Below, piece by piece: positions 19,211-27,671 of a stretch of DNA of 64,000 nt (position 1 is the first letter of the stretch; each line of letters starts with the position of its first letter). The notes below the pieces were generated by a model. It made no database searches. It saw only the letters and a list, made by a program, of their open reading frames with translations, and had not been told where the DNA came from. The position numbers and the translations under genes are program-made. The stretch spans positions 1,163 through 65,162 of the forward strand of contig NZ_LMOH01000003.1 of NCBI RefSeq assembly GCF_001423245.1, read 5' to 3'. The stretch is from Aureimonas sp. Leaf324 (GTDB lineage Bacteria; Pseudomonadota; Alphaproteobacteria; Rhizobiales; Rhizobiaceae).

Positions 19211-19588
19211 GTGCTGAACGTCGTCCTGGTCGCGATCGGCGGGGCGCTGGGCAGCGTCGCGCGTTACAGCGTGTCGCTGGCGGCCGGTCGCTGGCTGGGG
19301 CTTGGATTCCCGTACGGGACATTGTTCGTCAACGTCACCGGATCGTTCGCGATGGGCGCGCTGATGGCCTGGCTCGGCCGTCATGTGGAGATGCCGCCGG
19401 AGTGGCGTCTCTTTCTCGCGGTGGGCGTGCTCGGTGGCTACACGACCTTCTCCTCCTTCAGCCTCGATGCCGTTGGCCTTTGGGAGGGCGGCGCCCAAGG
19501 GATGGCGTTGCTCTACGTCGGGCTGTCGACGATCGTCGGGCTTCTGGCGCTTGCAGCCGGGCTGGCCCTCGTCCGTCAGTTCGGCTGA
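19211..19588 (+). CDS. crcB: Fluoride ion channel CrcB/Fluc
   Basis: A 125-residue, four-helix membrane protein that exports fluoride as a dimer. The motifs GGALGSVARY (N-terminus), GTLFVNVTGSF and GGYTTFSSFS with the conserved Phe and Ser/Thr lining residues are intact. GTG start at 19211 follows rarA by four bases (GGAGGTAG upstream). No fluoride riboswitch is visible, as expected for an internal operon gene. Confidence 0.95.
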   Translation: MLNVVLVAIGGALGSVARYSVSLAAGRWLGLGFPYGTLFVNVTGSFAMGALMAWLGRHVEMPPEWRLFLAVGVLGGYTTFSSFSLDAVGLWEGGAQGMALLYVGLSTIVGLLALAAGLALVRQFG

Positions 19589-19659
19589 AGATCGCCGCCG
19601 GTGTTCCGGCCGCGCGCCGAATGCTGTATCGCCCTTGGCAAGAGCGATAGGAAAAGAAA

Positions 19660-20649
19660 ATGTCGGTAGTCGAGCAGATCAGGGTGGAGGCGGACGAGAC
19701 GGGCCTGCGCCTCGATCGTTGGTTCAAGATTCATTATCCGGGCCTTGGGTTCGGACACCTCCAGAAGCTTCTGCGGTCGGGGCAGGTGCGCATCGACGGC
19801 GGCCGCGCCAAGACCGACACGCGGCTCGAGGCCGGACAGATGATCCGCGTGCCGCCGATGGGCGTCGATGCCGGACGGCCGCGGACGGCCGTCCTCACAC
19901 CCAACACGATGCGTGACAAGCATGACGGCGATGTCCTCGCCCAGATGCTGATCTACGAGGACGAGAAGGTCTACGTCTTCAACAAGCCGGCCGGGTTGGC
20001 CGTGCAGGGCGGATCGGGCGTCAACCGGCACGTCGACGGGATGCTGGAGGCTTGGCGCAGCAAGAAGGGCGAGAAACCGCGCCTCGTTCACCGTATCGAC
20101 CGCGACACGTCCGGCATCCTGGTGGTGGCTCGGACCCGCGGGGCGGCCGTCTCGCTGACCAAGGCGTTCCGCGAGCGCGACACCAAGAAATTTTATTGGG
20201 CGCTTGTGAAGGGGGTACCCGCCCCGCACGAAGGTCGGATCTCCACCTATCTCGTGAAGGAGCCGACCCTCGACGGCGACCGGATGCGGATCGCCAAGCA
20301 CGGCGAGGAGGGCGCCGACCATGCGCTCTCGCATTATCGCGTCGTGGATCAGGTGGCGCAGGCTTTCGCCTGGATCGAGATGGAGCCCTATACCGGACGC
20401 ACGCACCAGCTGCGCGTCCACGCGGCCCATATCGGCCATCCCATCCTCGGCGACCCGAAGTATTTCGAGCACGACACCAACTGGGAGTTTCCGGGCGGCG
20501 TTCAGCAGAGGCTACACCTCCACGCCCGGCGGATCATCATTCCGCACCCCGACGGCGGGCGCCGCATCGACCAGATCGCGCCTCTGCCGCCGCACATGGT
20601 TCAGACCTGGAACCTGTTCGGCTTCGACGAGGCAGCCGAGAACGACTGA
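19660..20649 (+). CDS. RluA-family RNA pseudouridine synthase (RluC-like)
   Basis: Converts uridine to pseudouridine in 23S rRNA (329 residues). An S4 RNA-binding domain occupies about residues 13-75 (LRLDRWFKIHYPGLGFGHLQ), and the catalytic domain carries HRIDRDTSG with Asp147 as the nucleophile. Domain order fits RluC. Exact target uridines are inferred from family only. It overlaps the following HAD gene by one base. Confidence 0.92.
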   Translation: MSVVEQIRVEADETGLRLDRWFKIHYPGLGFGHLQKLLRSGQVRIDGGRAKTDTRLEAGQMIRVPPMGVDAGRPRTAVLTPNTMRDKHDGDVLAQMLIYEDEKVYVFNKPAGLAVQGGSGVNRHVDGMLEAWRSKKGEKPRLVHRIDRDTSGILVVARTRGAAVSLTKAFRERDTKKFYWALVKGVPAPHEGRISTYLVKEPTLDGDRMRIAKHGEEGADHALSHYRVVDQVAQAFAWIEMEPYTGRTHQLRVHAAHIGHPILGDPKYFEHDTNWEFPGGVQQRLHLHARRIIIPHPDGGRRIDQIAPLPPHMVQTWNLFGFDEAAEND

Positions 20650-21338
20650 TGCGTGCGATCCTCTTCGACTGCGACGGGACGCTGGCCAACAGCTTCGGCC
20701 TGATCTGCGAGACGATGCGCCGCTGCTTCGAGAAGGCGGGGCTGCCGGAACCCGATGACGCTGCGACCCGCGGCATCATCGGGCTGTCGCTCGATCTGGC
20801 GATCCATCGCCTGGCGCCGACGATCGCACCCGCCGACCTGCCGGCGCTGGTCGATACCTATCGCGAGGCGTTCCACGAAATCCGGGCAGAGGGCAGCTTT
20901 CCCGAGCGCCTGTTTCCCGGCATCGAGCCGATGCTCCGCCGCCTGGCCCGCCGCGAGGACGTTCTCCTCGGCATGGTGACCGGCAAATCGCGTCGCGGCG
21001 TGTCCCACGTCGTCGAGGCGCATGACCTGCACGGGATCTTCCCGGCGGTGCGCACGGCCGACGACTGCCCTTCGAAACCGCACCCCGCGATGGTCAGCGA
21101 GTGTTGCGACGCCCTTGGCGTCAGGCCGGAGGACACGCTTGTGGTGGGCGACGCCGTCTACGACATGCAGATGGCCGTTGCGGCCGGCGCGGTCGGCTGG
21201 GGCGTGGCGTGGGGCGCCCAGTTGGAGGACGCCCTTCGAAGCGCGGGCGCGAGCGGGGTTTCCGCGACGGTGGCCGAGCTCGAGGCGACACTGGACGACT
21301 GGCTGGGCGAAAAGCCATCGCTGGTGATGTCCGCATGA
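20649..21338 (+). CDS. HAD-superfamily phosphatase (phosphoglycolate phosphatase-like)
   Basis: A 229-residue HAD subfamily IA hydrolase. Motif I FDCDGTLANS gives Asp7 and Asp9; a Thr (MVTGKSRRG), a Lys (DCPSKPHP) and motif IV GDAVYDMQMA complete the active site, with a helical cap between. Natural substrate unknown. It is translated with the pseudouridine synthase upstream (TGATG overlap) and with ATP12 downstream (ATGA). Confidence 0.88.
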   Translation: MRAILFDCDGTLANSFGLICETMRRCFEKAGLPEPDDAATRGIIGLSLDLAIHRLAPTIAPADLPALVDTYREAFHEIRAEGSFPERLFPGIEPMLRRLARREDVLLGMVTGKSRRGVSHVVEAHDLHGIFPAVRTADDCPSKPHPAMVSECCDALGVRPEDTLVVGDAVYDMQMAVAAGAVGWGVAWGAQLEDALRSAGASGVSATVAELEATLDDWLGEKPSLVMSA

Positions 21339-22087
21339 GAGACGAACTGCAGCAGGGCCTTCCCGCCATGTCGAACCCGATCCTGAAGCCGGAACTGCCA
21401 AAACGCTTCTATAAAGACGTCACGGTCGAGGAGACCGCGGGCGGTTTCGAGATCCGTCTCGACGGCCGTCCGGTCCGCACACCCATCCGCACCCTTCTGG
21501 CGCTGCCCGACCGCACGATCGCCGAAGCGGTCGCGGCGGAATGGGAGGGGCAGAAGACCCATATCGACCCGGCGACGATGCCGGTCACGCGCTTGGCCAA
21601 CACGGTTCTCGACGGTGTCGCCAACGATCCCGCCGCCACGCGCGACGATCTGGCTCGCTACGCGGAGACCGACCTCATCGCCTACCGGGCGGACGAACCC
21701 GAGCGACTGGTCGCCCGGCAGGCCGAAGCCTGGGACCCGCTTGCCGACTGGGTCGAGGAGCGGTTCGGCGCCCGGCTGGCGACGGCGGCCGGCGTCATGC
21801 ACGTCGCTCAGAATCCCGCGACGGTCACGGCGCTGCGTGCTCGCCTTGCCGAGGAAATCGATCCGTTCCGACTGGCCGGCCTCCACCAGATGACGACGTT
21901 GACGGGCTCGCTGATTCTGGCGCTCGCCGTCGCCGAGGGGCGGCTCGACGTCGCGGAGGCTTGGCGGCTCGCGCATGTCGACGAGGATTGGAACATCTCG
22001 CTCTGGGGCGAAGACGAGGAAGCGCAGGCGCGCCGCGCATCCCGGTTCACCGACATGCGCGCGGCCGACCTCTTCCTGCGCCGCTGA
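21335..22087 (+). CDS. ATP12-type F1-ATP synthase assembly chaperone
   Basis: A 250-residue protein of the ATP12 family, which in mitochondria and alphaproteobacteria helps assemble F1 by binding the alpha subunit. The N-terminal PKRFYKDVTVEETAGGFEIR and central QKTHIDPATMPVTRLANTVLD are typical. The ATG at 21335 overlaps the HAD stop (ATGA); an internal ATG at 21368 is an alternative. Its stop (TGA) abuts the stop of the opposite-strand molybdoenzyme gene with no base between (TGATCA). Confidence 0.9.
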   Translation: MRDELQQGLPAMSNPILKPELPKRFYKDVTVEETAGGFEIRLDGRPVRTPIRTLLALPDRTIAEAVAAEWEGQKTHIDPATMPVTRLANTVLDGVANDPAATRDDLARYAETDLIAYRADEPERLVARQAEAWDPLADWVEERFGARLATAAGVMHVAQNPATVTALRARLAEEIDPFRLAGLHQMTTLTGSLILALAVAEGRLDVAEAWRLAHVDEDWNISLWGEDEEAQARRASRFTDMRAADLFLRR

Positions 22088-22867
22088 TCAGATCCCGGCG
22101 AACCACTCGTAGCCGCGGTCTTCCCAGAAGCCGCCCTTGCCCTCGCCATAGGCGACGAGGGAATCGGTCACGACGATCGCCCGGATGTATTTGGCCATCT
22201 TGTAGCCGAGCTGCCGCTCGACCCGCACGCGCACGGGCGCTCCGTTGGCGACCGGCAGCGCCGAGCCGTTCATCCCGTAGGCGAGGATCGTCTGCGGATG
22301 CCGCGCGTCGAGGAGGTCGATCGATTCGTAATAGCGAATCGGACCGTTGAACCCGTTGTCGAGCGTATCGAAGCAGAGGAACACGACGTATCGTGCCGAA
22401 GGGGCGACGCCCGCCTGATCGAGCACGAGACCCAGCGGCGTGCCGGTCCATTCCGCAATGCAGCTCCAGCCCTCGACGCAGTCATGCCGGGTGATCTGCG
22501 TGCGCGACGGCATGGCCTGAAGGTCGGCGAGCGACAGGGAGAGCGGGGTACGCACGGCGCCAGTAACGGACAGACGGTAGTCCTGAAAGCCGTTGCGGGC
22601 GAGGGCGAGGTACGGCTCGTCCTGCGGGTTCGTCGACCCATTGGGTCGCATCGGCTGGCGAATTTCCGAGCGATCGAACTCGCGCGCGAGGTGATCGGAT
22701 CCGAGAAGCAGCCGCTGCGCCTTGTAGGTCAGCGTGTTGGCGCTTTCGAGGATGCCCCGGACCTCGGAGTCGCTGGCGACCAGCGGATCGAAGCAGCCGG
22801 ACAGCGGCAGCGTCGACGCGGCGGCCATGCCGCCGAGAAAGCGGCGTCGGTCGAGGAACGTCTTCAT
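22088..22867 (-). CDS. Tat-exported molybdopterin-dependent oxidoreductase (sulfite oxidase fold)
   Basis: A 259-residue protein of the sulfite oxidase / MsrP-like molybdopterin family. The N-terminus has a twin-arginine motif (RRRFLGG, residues 7-13), a hydrophobic stretch and a lipobox-like LSGC at Cys25, suggesting a Tat-exported lipoprotein. The molybdenum-ligating Cys is probably Cys130 in HDCVEGWSC, followed by the fold's YESIDLLDA and NGAPVRVRVERQLGYK regions. It overlaps the upstream cytochrome b gene by four bases, so the pair likely forms a membrane-anchored reductase or dehydrogenase. Substrate unknown; it is not a close MsrP match by eye. Confidence 0.85.
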   Translation of the reverse strand: MKTFLDRRRFLGGMAAASTLPLSGCFDPLVASDSEVRGILESANTLTYKAQRLLLGSDHLAREFDRSEIRQPMRPNGSTNPQDEPYLALARNGFQDYRLSVTGAVRTPLSLSLADLQAMPSRTQITRHDCVEGWSCIAEWTGTPLGLVLDQAGVAPSARYVVFLCFDTLDNGFNGPIRYYESIDLLDARHPQTILAYGMNGSALPVANGAPVRVRVERQLGYKMAKYIRAIVVTDSLVAYGEGKGGFWEDRGYEWFAGI

Positions 22868-23691
22868 CGGGCGTCCTCCTTGCCGTCTACCCGCATCCAG
22901 CCGGTGATCATCGATCGCATCTCGTTGATCGGGCCAGCCAGCAATACCATCGCGATGTGCACCACGAAGAAGCCGACGAGCGTGAGCATCAGCACGAAGT
23001 GGATGGTGCGGGCCGTCTGCCGCCCGCCGAAGAGATCGAGCGTCCAGGGCGCCCAGGCGTTCATTCCCGGAGACATCGTCAGCCCGGTCGCCACCATCAG
23101 CGGCAGAACCACGATGAGGATCGCGAAGTAGGAGAGCTTCTGCAGCGGGCCGTAGGTGCGCTTGTGGTGGAGCCGAAGCCGGGCATGGTCGGCGATGTCG
23201 CGGGGCAGGGCCGCCCAATCGCGACCGCGCGGCAGGATCTCCCGCGTCAGGTGGCGGTTGAGAAGGCTCCCCACCAGCCAGACCAGCAGCGTGCCGACCA
23301 GCGCCCATGCGAAGAAGAAATGAACGACGCGCCCGGTCGCCAGATCGCGGTAGGAGGGGATCGTCATCCAGCCGGGAAAGGTCTGCGGCCGGAAGTCGCC
23401 GTTCTCGTCCTCGATCACACCGAGGGCGCCGGTCGTGTCGAAGCTCTTTCCGAAGACCGTCGTCACGCCGCCGAGTTCGCCCTCGTCGAAGGCGGCACCG
23501 ATGCTGAGCACGCGGTTCTCGAAATCGAAGCCCGACTGCTGTCCGATATAGAGATCGGGCCTCGCCATGAAAATCTGCAACCCCGAGAGGAGCAGGAAGA
23601 ACAGGCAGACGACCCAGATCCAGTGGGTGAGGCGAGTGAAGAATCGCTGCCGATACACCAGCGGGCCGTCGCGTTTGGCGAGAAGCTTCAT
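22864..23691 (-). CDS. Cytochrome b561/b6-type membrane subunit
   Basis: A 275-residue integral membrane cytochrome. Four helices carry histidines suitable for haem: RLTHWIWVV (His23), GRVVHFFFAW, the RTIHFVLML and the FFVVHIAMV segments. Between the first two helices is a loop of roughly 80 residues, long for the family, predicted periplasmic and possibly the docking surface for the molybdoenzyme. It is the first gene of the two-gene unit and passes electrons between the quinone pool and the partner. Direction of electron flow unknown. Confidence 0.85.
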   Translation of the reverse strand: MKLLAKRDGPLVYRQRFFTRLTHWIWVVCLFFLLLSGLQIFMARPDLYIGQQSGFDFENRVLSIGAAFDEGELGGVTTVFGKSFDTTGALGVIEDENGDFRPQTFPGWMTIPSYRDLATGRVVHFFFAWALVGTLLVWLVGSLLNRHLTREILPRGRDWAALPRDIADHARLRLHHKRTYGPLQKLSYFAILIVVLPLMVATGLTMSPGMNAWAPWTLDLFGGRQTARTIHFVLMLTLVGFFVVHIAMVLLAGPINEMRSMITGWMRVDGKEDAR

Positions 23692-23748
23692 AAGCCGTCC
23701 ATCAAAAGCCGTGTGCCAAGCTACGTCTAGACGAGGCGCGCGGACGCA

Positions 23749-24204
23749 TCACGGTGCGATGATGACGCGGCGCAGAGCTTTGTCGAGTTCCTGGCGAAAG
23801 CGCGAGCGGTCGGCCGGCGTGAACGGCTTGTTGTAGCCGCTCGATGCGCCGGTTTCGCGAAGATGCTGGTTGAACGAGCGGAAGGACAGGGCCGCACCGA
23901 TGTTGGCCGGCGTGAACGGCCGCCCGTCGGGGCCGAGGACGACCGCGCCCTTTTCCAGAGCCCGGGACGCCAGCGGAATGTCCGCCGTGATCACCACGTC
24001 GTCGGCGGTCGCTTCTTCCGCGATCCAGTCGTCGGCCGCGTCGAAGCCGCTGGAGACGCTGACGATGCGGGCGCCGGGATAGCGCGATGGGCGCATCCCG
24101 CCGTTCGACACGAGCACGACGCCGGCTCCGAGCCTGTCCGCGACGTCCATCACCTCGTCCTTCACCGGGCAGGCGTCGGCGTCGACGATAACCCGAGCGG
24201 TCAT
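23749..24204 (-). CDS. YaiI/YqxD (DUF188) family protein
   Basis: A 151-residue member of the DUF188 family with a NYN/PIN-like predicted nuclease fold. The opening [20 protein letters not shown] and the [15 protein letters not shown] region, both with conserved acidic residues, are intact. Biological role not established in the family. It overlaps lipB by four bases and is translated after it. Confidence 0.88.
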   Translation of the reverse strand: MTARVIVDADACPVKDEVMDVADRLGAGVVLVSNGGMRPSRYPGARIVSVSSGFDAADDWIAEEATADDVVITADIPLASRALEKGAVVLGPDGRPFTPANIGAALSFRSFNQHLRETGASSGYNKPFTPADRSRFRQELDKALRRVIIAP

Positions 24205-24950
24205 GGCGCGCTCCGATCGAGGACGGGCGTGACGGTCGCGCCGAAGATCGTCTCGAAACGACCGCGCAGGATGACGTCGACTTCGGGCATGGAGACGACG
24301 AGGCCGAGGTCGAGAAGGCTGGTCACGCCGTAGCCGCGGATGCCGCAGGGAACGATGCCGTCGAAGTGGGAAAGGTCGGGATCAACGTTGAGGCTGATCC
24401 CGTGGAAGGTCACCCACTTGCGAACGCGGATGCCGATCGCGGCGATCTTGTCCTCGGCCGGCTCGCCGCCGGGAAGGGGCGGGCGCTCGGGTCGCCGCAC
24501 CCAGACGCCGACCCGGTCCTCACGGCGTTCCCCGCGGACCTGGAACTCTCCGAGCGCGGAGATCACCCATTCCTCGAGTGCGGCAACGAAGGCCCGGATG
24601 TCCTGCCGACGACGCTTCAGGTCAAGAACGACGTAGGCCACCCGCTGTCCCGGTCCGTGGTAGGTGAACTCGCCGCCGCGCCCGGAGCGAAAGACCGGGA
24701 AGCGAGCCGCGTCGAGAAGATCGCTCTCCTGTGCGCTGGTGCCGCTCGTATAGAGCGGGGGATGCTCCACCAGGAACACTGCCTCCGGCGCCGTGCCGTC
24801 CGCCACGAGAGCGGCCCGATCCTCCATCAGCGCCACCGCCGCGGGGTAGTCGATTCTCCCGTCGACCACGGTCCACTCGACCGGAGGGCTGTCCGATCGA
24901 GCAAAAAAGCTTCCGGTGTCGAGCGCGTCGCGTGGAGTCGGGTTGTCCAT
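24201..24950 (-). CDS. lipB: Octanoyl-[acyl carrier protein]:protein transferase
   Basis: Transfers octanoyl from ACP to lipoyl domains, the first step of endogenous lipoate synthesis (249 residues). The active-site Cys202 ([11 protein letters not shown]) and Lys168 (KIAAIGIRV) are present, with the substrate-binding [13 protein letters not shown]. The ATG at 24950 is preferred; an upstream TTG at 24971 would add seven residues. A roughly 20-residue Pro/Gly-rich insert sits just before Lys168 ([15 protein letters not shown]). lipA is not in this window. Confidence 0.95.
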   Translation of the reverse strand: MDNPTPRDALDTGSFFARSDSPPVEWTVVDGRIDYPAAVALMEDRAALVADGTAPEAVFLVEHPPLYTSGTSAQESDLLDAARFPVFRSGRGGEFTYHGPGQRVAYVVLDLKRRRQDIRAFVAALEEWVISALGEFQVRGERREDRVGVWVRRPERPPLPGGEPAEDKIAAIGIRVRKWVTFHGISLNVDPDLSHFDGIVPCGIRGYGVTSLLDLGLVVSMPEVDVILRGRFETIFGATVTPVLDRSAP

Positions 24951-25047
24951 GCGGCTGAGATAGCGCCGCAAAGGCCGGTGCGCAAAGGGCTTGCGCGTTC
25001 CGAGCCGCCGTCATGAAAAAAGAATACGGGCGGCGCTGCGAAAAGGC

Positions 25048-25075
25048 TTGTGTGCCTCCGGGGCGTTTGTTACAT
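25048..25075 (+). promoter_or_regulatory. Candidate promoter for tRNA-Leu
   Basis: TTGTGT (25048-25053) and TTACAT (25070-25075), 16 bases apart, lie about 53 bases before the tRNA. The match to consensus is moderate. Confidence 0.35.
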
Positions 25076-25128
25076 CGCCGCCACCGGTCGAGACAGACCG
25101 GGCCGGCCTTCGGACCGGAACACGGCGT

Positions 25129-25213
25129 GCGGTCGTGGCGGAATTGGTAGACGCGCAGCGTTGAGGTCGCTGTGGGGCAACCCGTGGAAGTTCGAGTCTT
25201 CTCGACCGCACCA
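25129..25213 (+). tRNA. tRNA-Leu (anticodon GAG), with encoded CCA
   Basis: A complete class-II tRNA. The acceptor GCGGTCG (25129-25135) pairs with CGACCGC (25203-25209), then A and CCA to 25213. The anticodon stem CAGCG/CGCTG encloses TTGAGGT with GAG at 25163-25165. A long variable arm (GGG-GCAA-CCC) and the T arm with TTCGAGT follow. It reads CUC and CUU codons. No integrase or att duplication is seen next to it. Confidence 0.97.
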
Positions 25214-25289
25214 GCCTTGCTTGAATTCCCTCACATTCATGATCTGACATCAGCCTTGCATCGCAGCGGGGCTGCTTGATTGCGTCGCG

Positions 25290-25307
25290 ATTGACTTCTA
25301 CGTCAAT
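25290..25307 (+). promoter_or_regulatory. Palindromic operator before the MerR-type regulator
   Basis: ATTGAC-TTCTAC-GTCAAT is a perfect inverted repeat with 6-bp arms and a 6-base centre, 32 bases before the regulator start. MerR-family dimers bind such palindromes between promoter elements, so autoregulation is likely. Confidence 0.6.
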
Positions 25308-25339
25308 CTGGTTTGTCTCGCCCGAAGAGGGGCTGCCGG

Positions 25340-25732
25340 ATGCGCGACTACTATACGATCACCGAACTGACGCGGGAATTCGACATCTCCACGCGCACGA
25401 TTCGCTTCTACGAGGACGAGGGGCTGATCGCCCCGATTCGCCGCGGTCGCACCCGGCTGTTCCGGCATTCCGACCGCCAGCTCCTGAAGATGATTCTGCG
25501 CGGCAAGCGCCTCGGGTTCTCGATCGCCGAAATCCGCGAGATCATGGGCATGTATCGCACGCCGCCGGGCGAGGCGGGTCAGTTGCGGACGATCATCCGC
25601 CGCGTCAGCGAGCGCCGCGCCGAACTCGAGCAGAAGCGTCGCGACATCGAGGATCTCCTGTCGGAACTCGATCAGGCCGAGGAAGCCTGCCTCACGCGCA
25701 TGGCCGAGCTCGGCATCTCGCCCACGAGCTGA
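25340..25732 (+). CDS. MerR-family transcriptional regulator (LiuR-like)
   Basis: A 130-residue MerR protein: winged helix-turn-helix (YTITELTREFDISTRTIRFY, residues 5-24), a second wing region ending near RGKRLGFSIAEIREIMGMY, and a C-terminal coiled coil (RRVSERRAELEQKRRDIEDL). A single Cys near the end does not resemble the metal-binding loops of MerR, CueR or ZntR. It resembles LiuR, the regulator of leucine/isovalerate catabolism, but no liu genes are adjacent. ATG at 25340 is chosen; a TTG at 25313 is in frame. Confidence 0.85.
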   Translation: MRDYYTITELTREFDISTRTIRFYEDEGLIAPIRRGRTRLFRHSDRQLLKMILRGKRLGFSIAEIREIMGMYRTPPGEAGQLRTIIRRVSERRAELEQKRRDIEDLLSELDQAEEACLTRMAELGISPTS

Positions 25733-25736
25733 CGCC

Positions 25737-26693
25737 TCAGGGCTCGGCCGAGAACGAGCACTGATCGACGCTCCGGCGGACCATCTGCTGCTTCGGCTCG
25801 TCCAGGCGGCCGGCCAGAAGGTCGGCGAGAAGATCTTGGCTGGTCAGATCCTGCAGCACGCATCCGCAATATCGCTGGCAAAAGCCTTCGTCGCGCGACT
25901 GAAGGCACGACTGTCGACAGCTTTGGTTGAAAGCCGCGGTCTGGTCGGGCGGCGAGATCCACGCGAAGGCGGCGACAAGGCCGATCGAGATCGGCTGGTG
26001 GACGAGGTAGAACAGCAGCGAATGCTGTCCGAGGCGGCCAAGGTGTCGCGCGGGACCGAACCGGCCGTTCAGTCGTCGCAGGCGCTGCCAAACCTCGAAG
26101 CGTTCTGCCATCTGCGCCAGTGCGATGCCGGCGAGGACCGGCGCGAGCCACGGGATCAGCGGCACGAAATCGTTGGAGATGGGCGGGCGGTCCGACAGGC
26201 CGATCCAGGCCAGCCAGCGCGAGTCCGTGAGCGGCGTCGAGACGGTGATCGGCAGCGCGATCAGGACGGCGGCCAGCGCCAGGTTGAGAACGAACGGCAG
26301 GCGAATCGCCAGGAGGCCGATCACGCTGGCCACGGCGATCAGGTGGAGGATGCCGAAGAAGACGAACGAGTCCGGGGTGAAGGCGTAGGTCGCGACGGAG
26401 ATCACGGCGGCGCCGGCGACGATCTGCGCGAGCCGCTTACCGAAGGATGGCCAGCGGATTTCGTGCCGGTTGGCGAGGAACAGGCTGAGACCGACGAGAA
26501 CAAGGAAGCTGATCGCGATCGAGCGCGCGAAAAGACGCCAGCCGCCGATCTGCGCGGTGCCGGGCGGCAGGTAGCCGAAGAACTCGAGATCCCAGGTGAA
26601 GTGGTAGATCAGCATCGCGAGTAGCGCGACGCCGCGCAGGACATCGAGCAACTCGACGCGCGAGCCGAACCGGGCGGGCTGGGTTGCGCTCAT
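25737..26693 (-). CDS. DUF1624/HGSNAT-like membrane acyltransferase with Cys-rich tail
   Basis: A 318-residue integral membrane protein with about eight helices, of the heparan-alpha-glucosaminide N-acetyltransferase catalytic (DUF1624) group. The conserved start RVELLDVLRGVALLAMLIYH includes Asp and His that may be catalytic in relatives. After the last helix (SLLFYLVHQPISIGLVAAF) comes a tail of about 65 residues rich in Cys: SCRQSC, GFCQRYCGCV and DQCSF. That spacing could bind metal or form disulfides. The ATG at 26693 has a GAGGAG site. Function in bacteria is unknown. Confidence 0.8.
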   Translation of the reverse strand: MSATQPARFGSRVELLDVLRGVALLAMLIYHFTWDLEFFGYLPPGTAQIGGWRLFARSIAISFLVLVGLSLFLANRHEIRWPSFGKRLAQIVAGAAVISVATYAFTPDSFVFFGILHLIAVASVIGLLAIRLPFVLNLALAAVLIALPITVSTPLTDSRWLAWIGLSDRPPISNDFVPLIPWLAPVLAGIALAQMAERFEVWQRLRRLNGRFGPARHLGRLGQHSLLFYLVHQPISIGLVAAFAWISPPDQTAAFNQSCRQSCLQSRDEGFCQRYCGCVLQDLTSQDLLADLLAGRLDEPKQQMVRRSVDQCSFSAEP

Positions 26694-26784
26694 GGTGAAC
26701 TCCTCTGGTCCTGGCGGCATCCCGCCTATCTGAAATCGCTATCGATGGCGACCAGTTAGGCCACCGCACAGGAGCGAGACGGGG

Positions 26785-27624
26785 ATGGATGCCATGAAGA
26801 TCATCGAGGCCAACGGCGCCCGCATCCCCGCGATCGGTCTCGGGACCTACCGCCTGGAGGGCGAGACCTGCGTCGAGATGGTCGGAAAGGCGATCGGCGC
26901 CGGCTACCGGCACCTCGACACGGCCCGCATGTACGGAAACGAGGCGGAGGTCGGGCAGGGCATTCGCGCGAGCGGGATCGACCGCGACGAACTCTTCGTC
27001 ACCACCAAGGTCTGGACGGACGACCTCGCGCCAAGCGATTTCCGCCGCTCGGCCGAGGCGGCGGTCCGCGCGCTCGATGTCGGCGCGGTGGACCTTCTGC
27101 TGATTCACTGGCCGAATGCCTCGATCCCGTTGGAAGGGACGATCGATGCCCTGAACCGGGCGCGGGAGGACGGCCTGACCCGCCACATCGGCGTGGCGAA
27201 CTTCGATTCTGCGCTGCTGGAGCGGGCCGCCAAGCTCAGCCGCCATCCACTCGTCTGCAATCAGGTCGAGTACCATCCGCGCCTATCGCAGGAGAAGGTG
27301 CACGAGGCCTGCCAGCGTCTCGGCATGGCGATGATCGCCTATTCTCCGATCGGCCAGGGCAAGGACCTCCTCGCCGATCCCGCCGTTACCGAGATGGCGA
27401 AACGCTACGGCAAGACGCCGGCGCAGGTCGTGCTCCGGTGGGAGATCGAGCAGCCGATGGTGGGCGCCATCCCGCGCACGTCGAAGCCGGAGCGCCTCGC
27501 CGAGAACCTTGACGTCTTCGACTTCGAGCTCCAGGACGAGGACCGTCGCCGCCTGCACGAGATGTCGCGGAGTCGCCAACGCCTGGTGAACCCGTCCTTC
27601 GCGCCTCGCTGGGACGATCGCTGA
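26785..27624 (+). CDS. Aldo/keto reductase
   Basis: A 279-residue NADPH-dependent (alpha/beta)8-barrel reductase similar to 2,5-diketo-gluconate reductases. The catalytic set is visible: Asp and Tyr in HLDTARMYGNE, Lys in FVTTKVW and His in LLLIHWP. The C-terminal cofactor-binding IPRTSKPERLAENL is present. Likely reduces small carbonyls such as methylglyoxal; the true substrate is unknown. It is divergent from the DUF1624 gene. Confidence 0.92.
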   Translation: MDAMKIIEANGARIPAIGLGTYRLEGETCVEMVGKAIGAGYRHLDTARMYGNEAEVGQGIRASGIDRDELFVTTKVWTDDLAPSDFRRSAEAAVRALDVGAVDLLLIHWPNASIPLEGTIDALNRAREDGLTRHIGVANFDSALLERAAKLSRHPLVCNQVEYHPRLSQEKVHEACQRLGMAMIAYSPIGQGKDLLADPAVTEMAKRYGKTPAQVVLRWEIEQPMVGAIPRTSKPERLAENLDVFDFELQDEDRRRLHEMSRSRQRLVNPSFAPRWDDR

Positions 27625-27671
27625 CACCGGCGCATACGATGCGGCTTCGTCAGCCAGAAACGATCGGATCC

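Noticed and set aside
19207-19211. Fluoride riboswitch before crcB
   Set aside because: crcB starts four bases after rarA, leaving no room for a riboswitch, and nothing similar appears at the head of the operon.
25129-25213. tRNA-Leu as an integration site for a genomic island
   Set aside because: No integrase, direct repeat of the tRNA 3' end or base-composition change is seen on either side.
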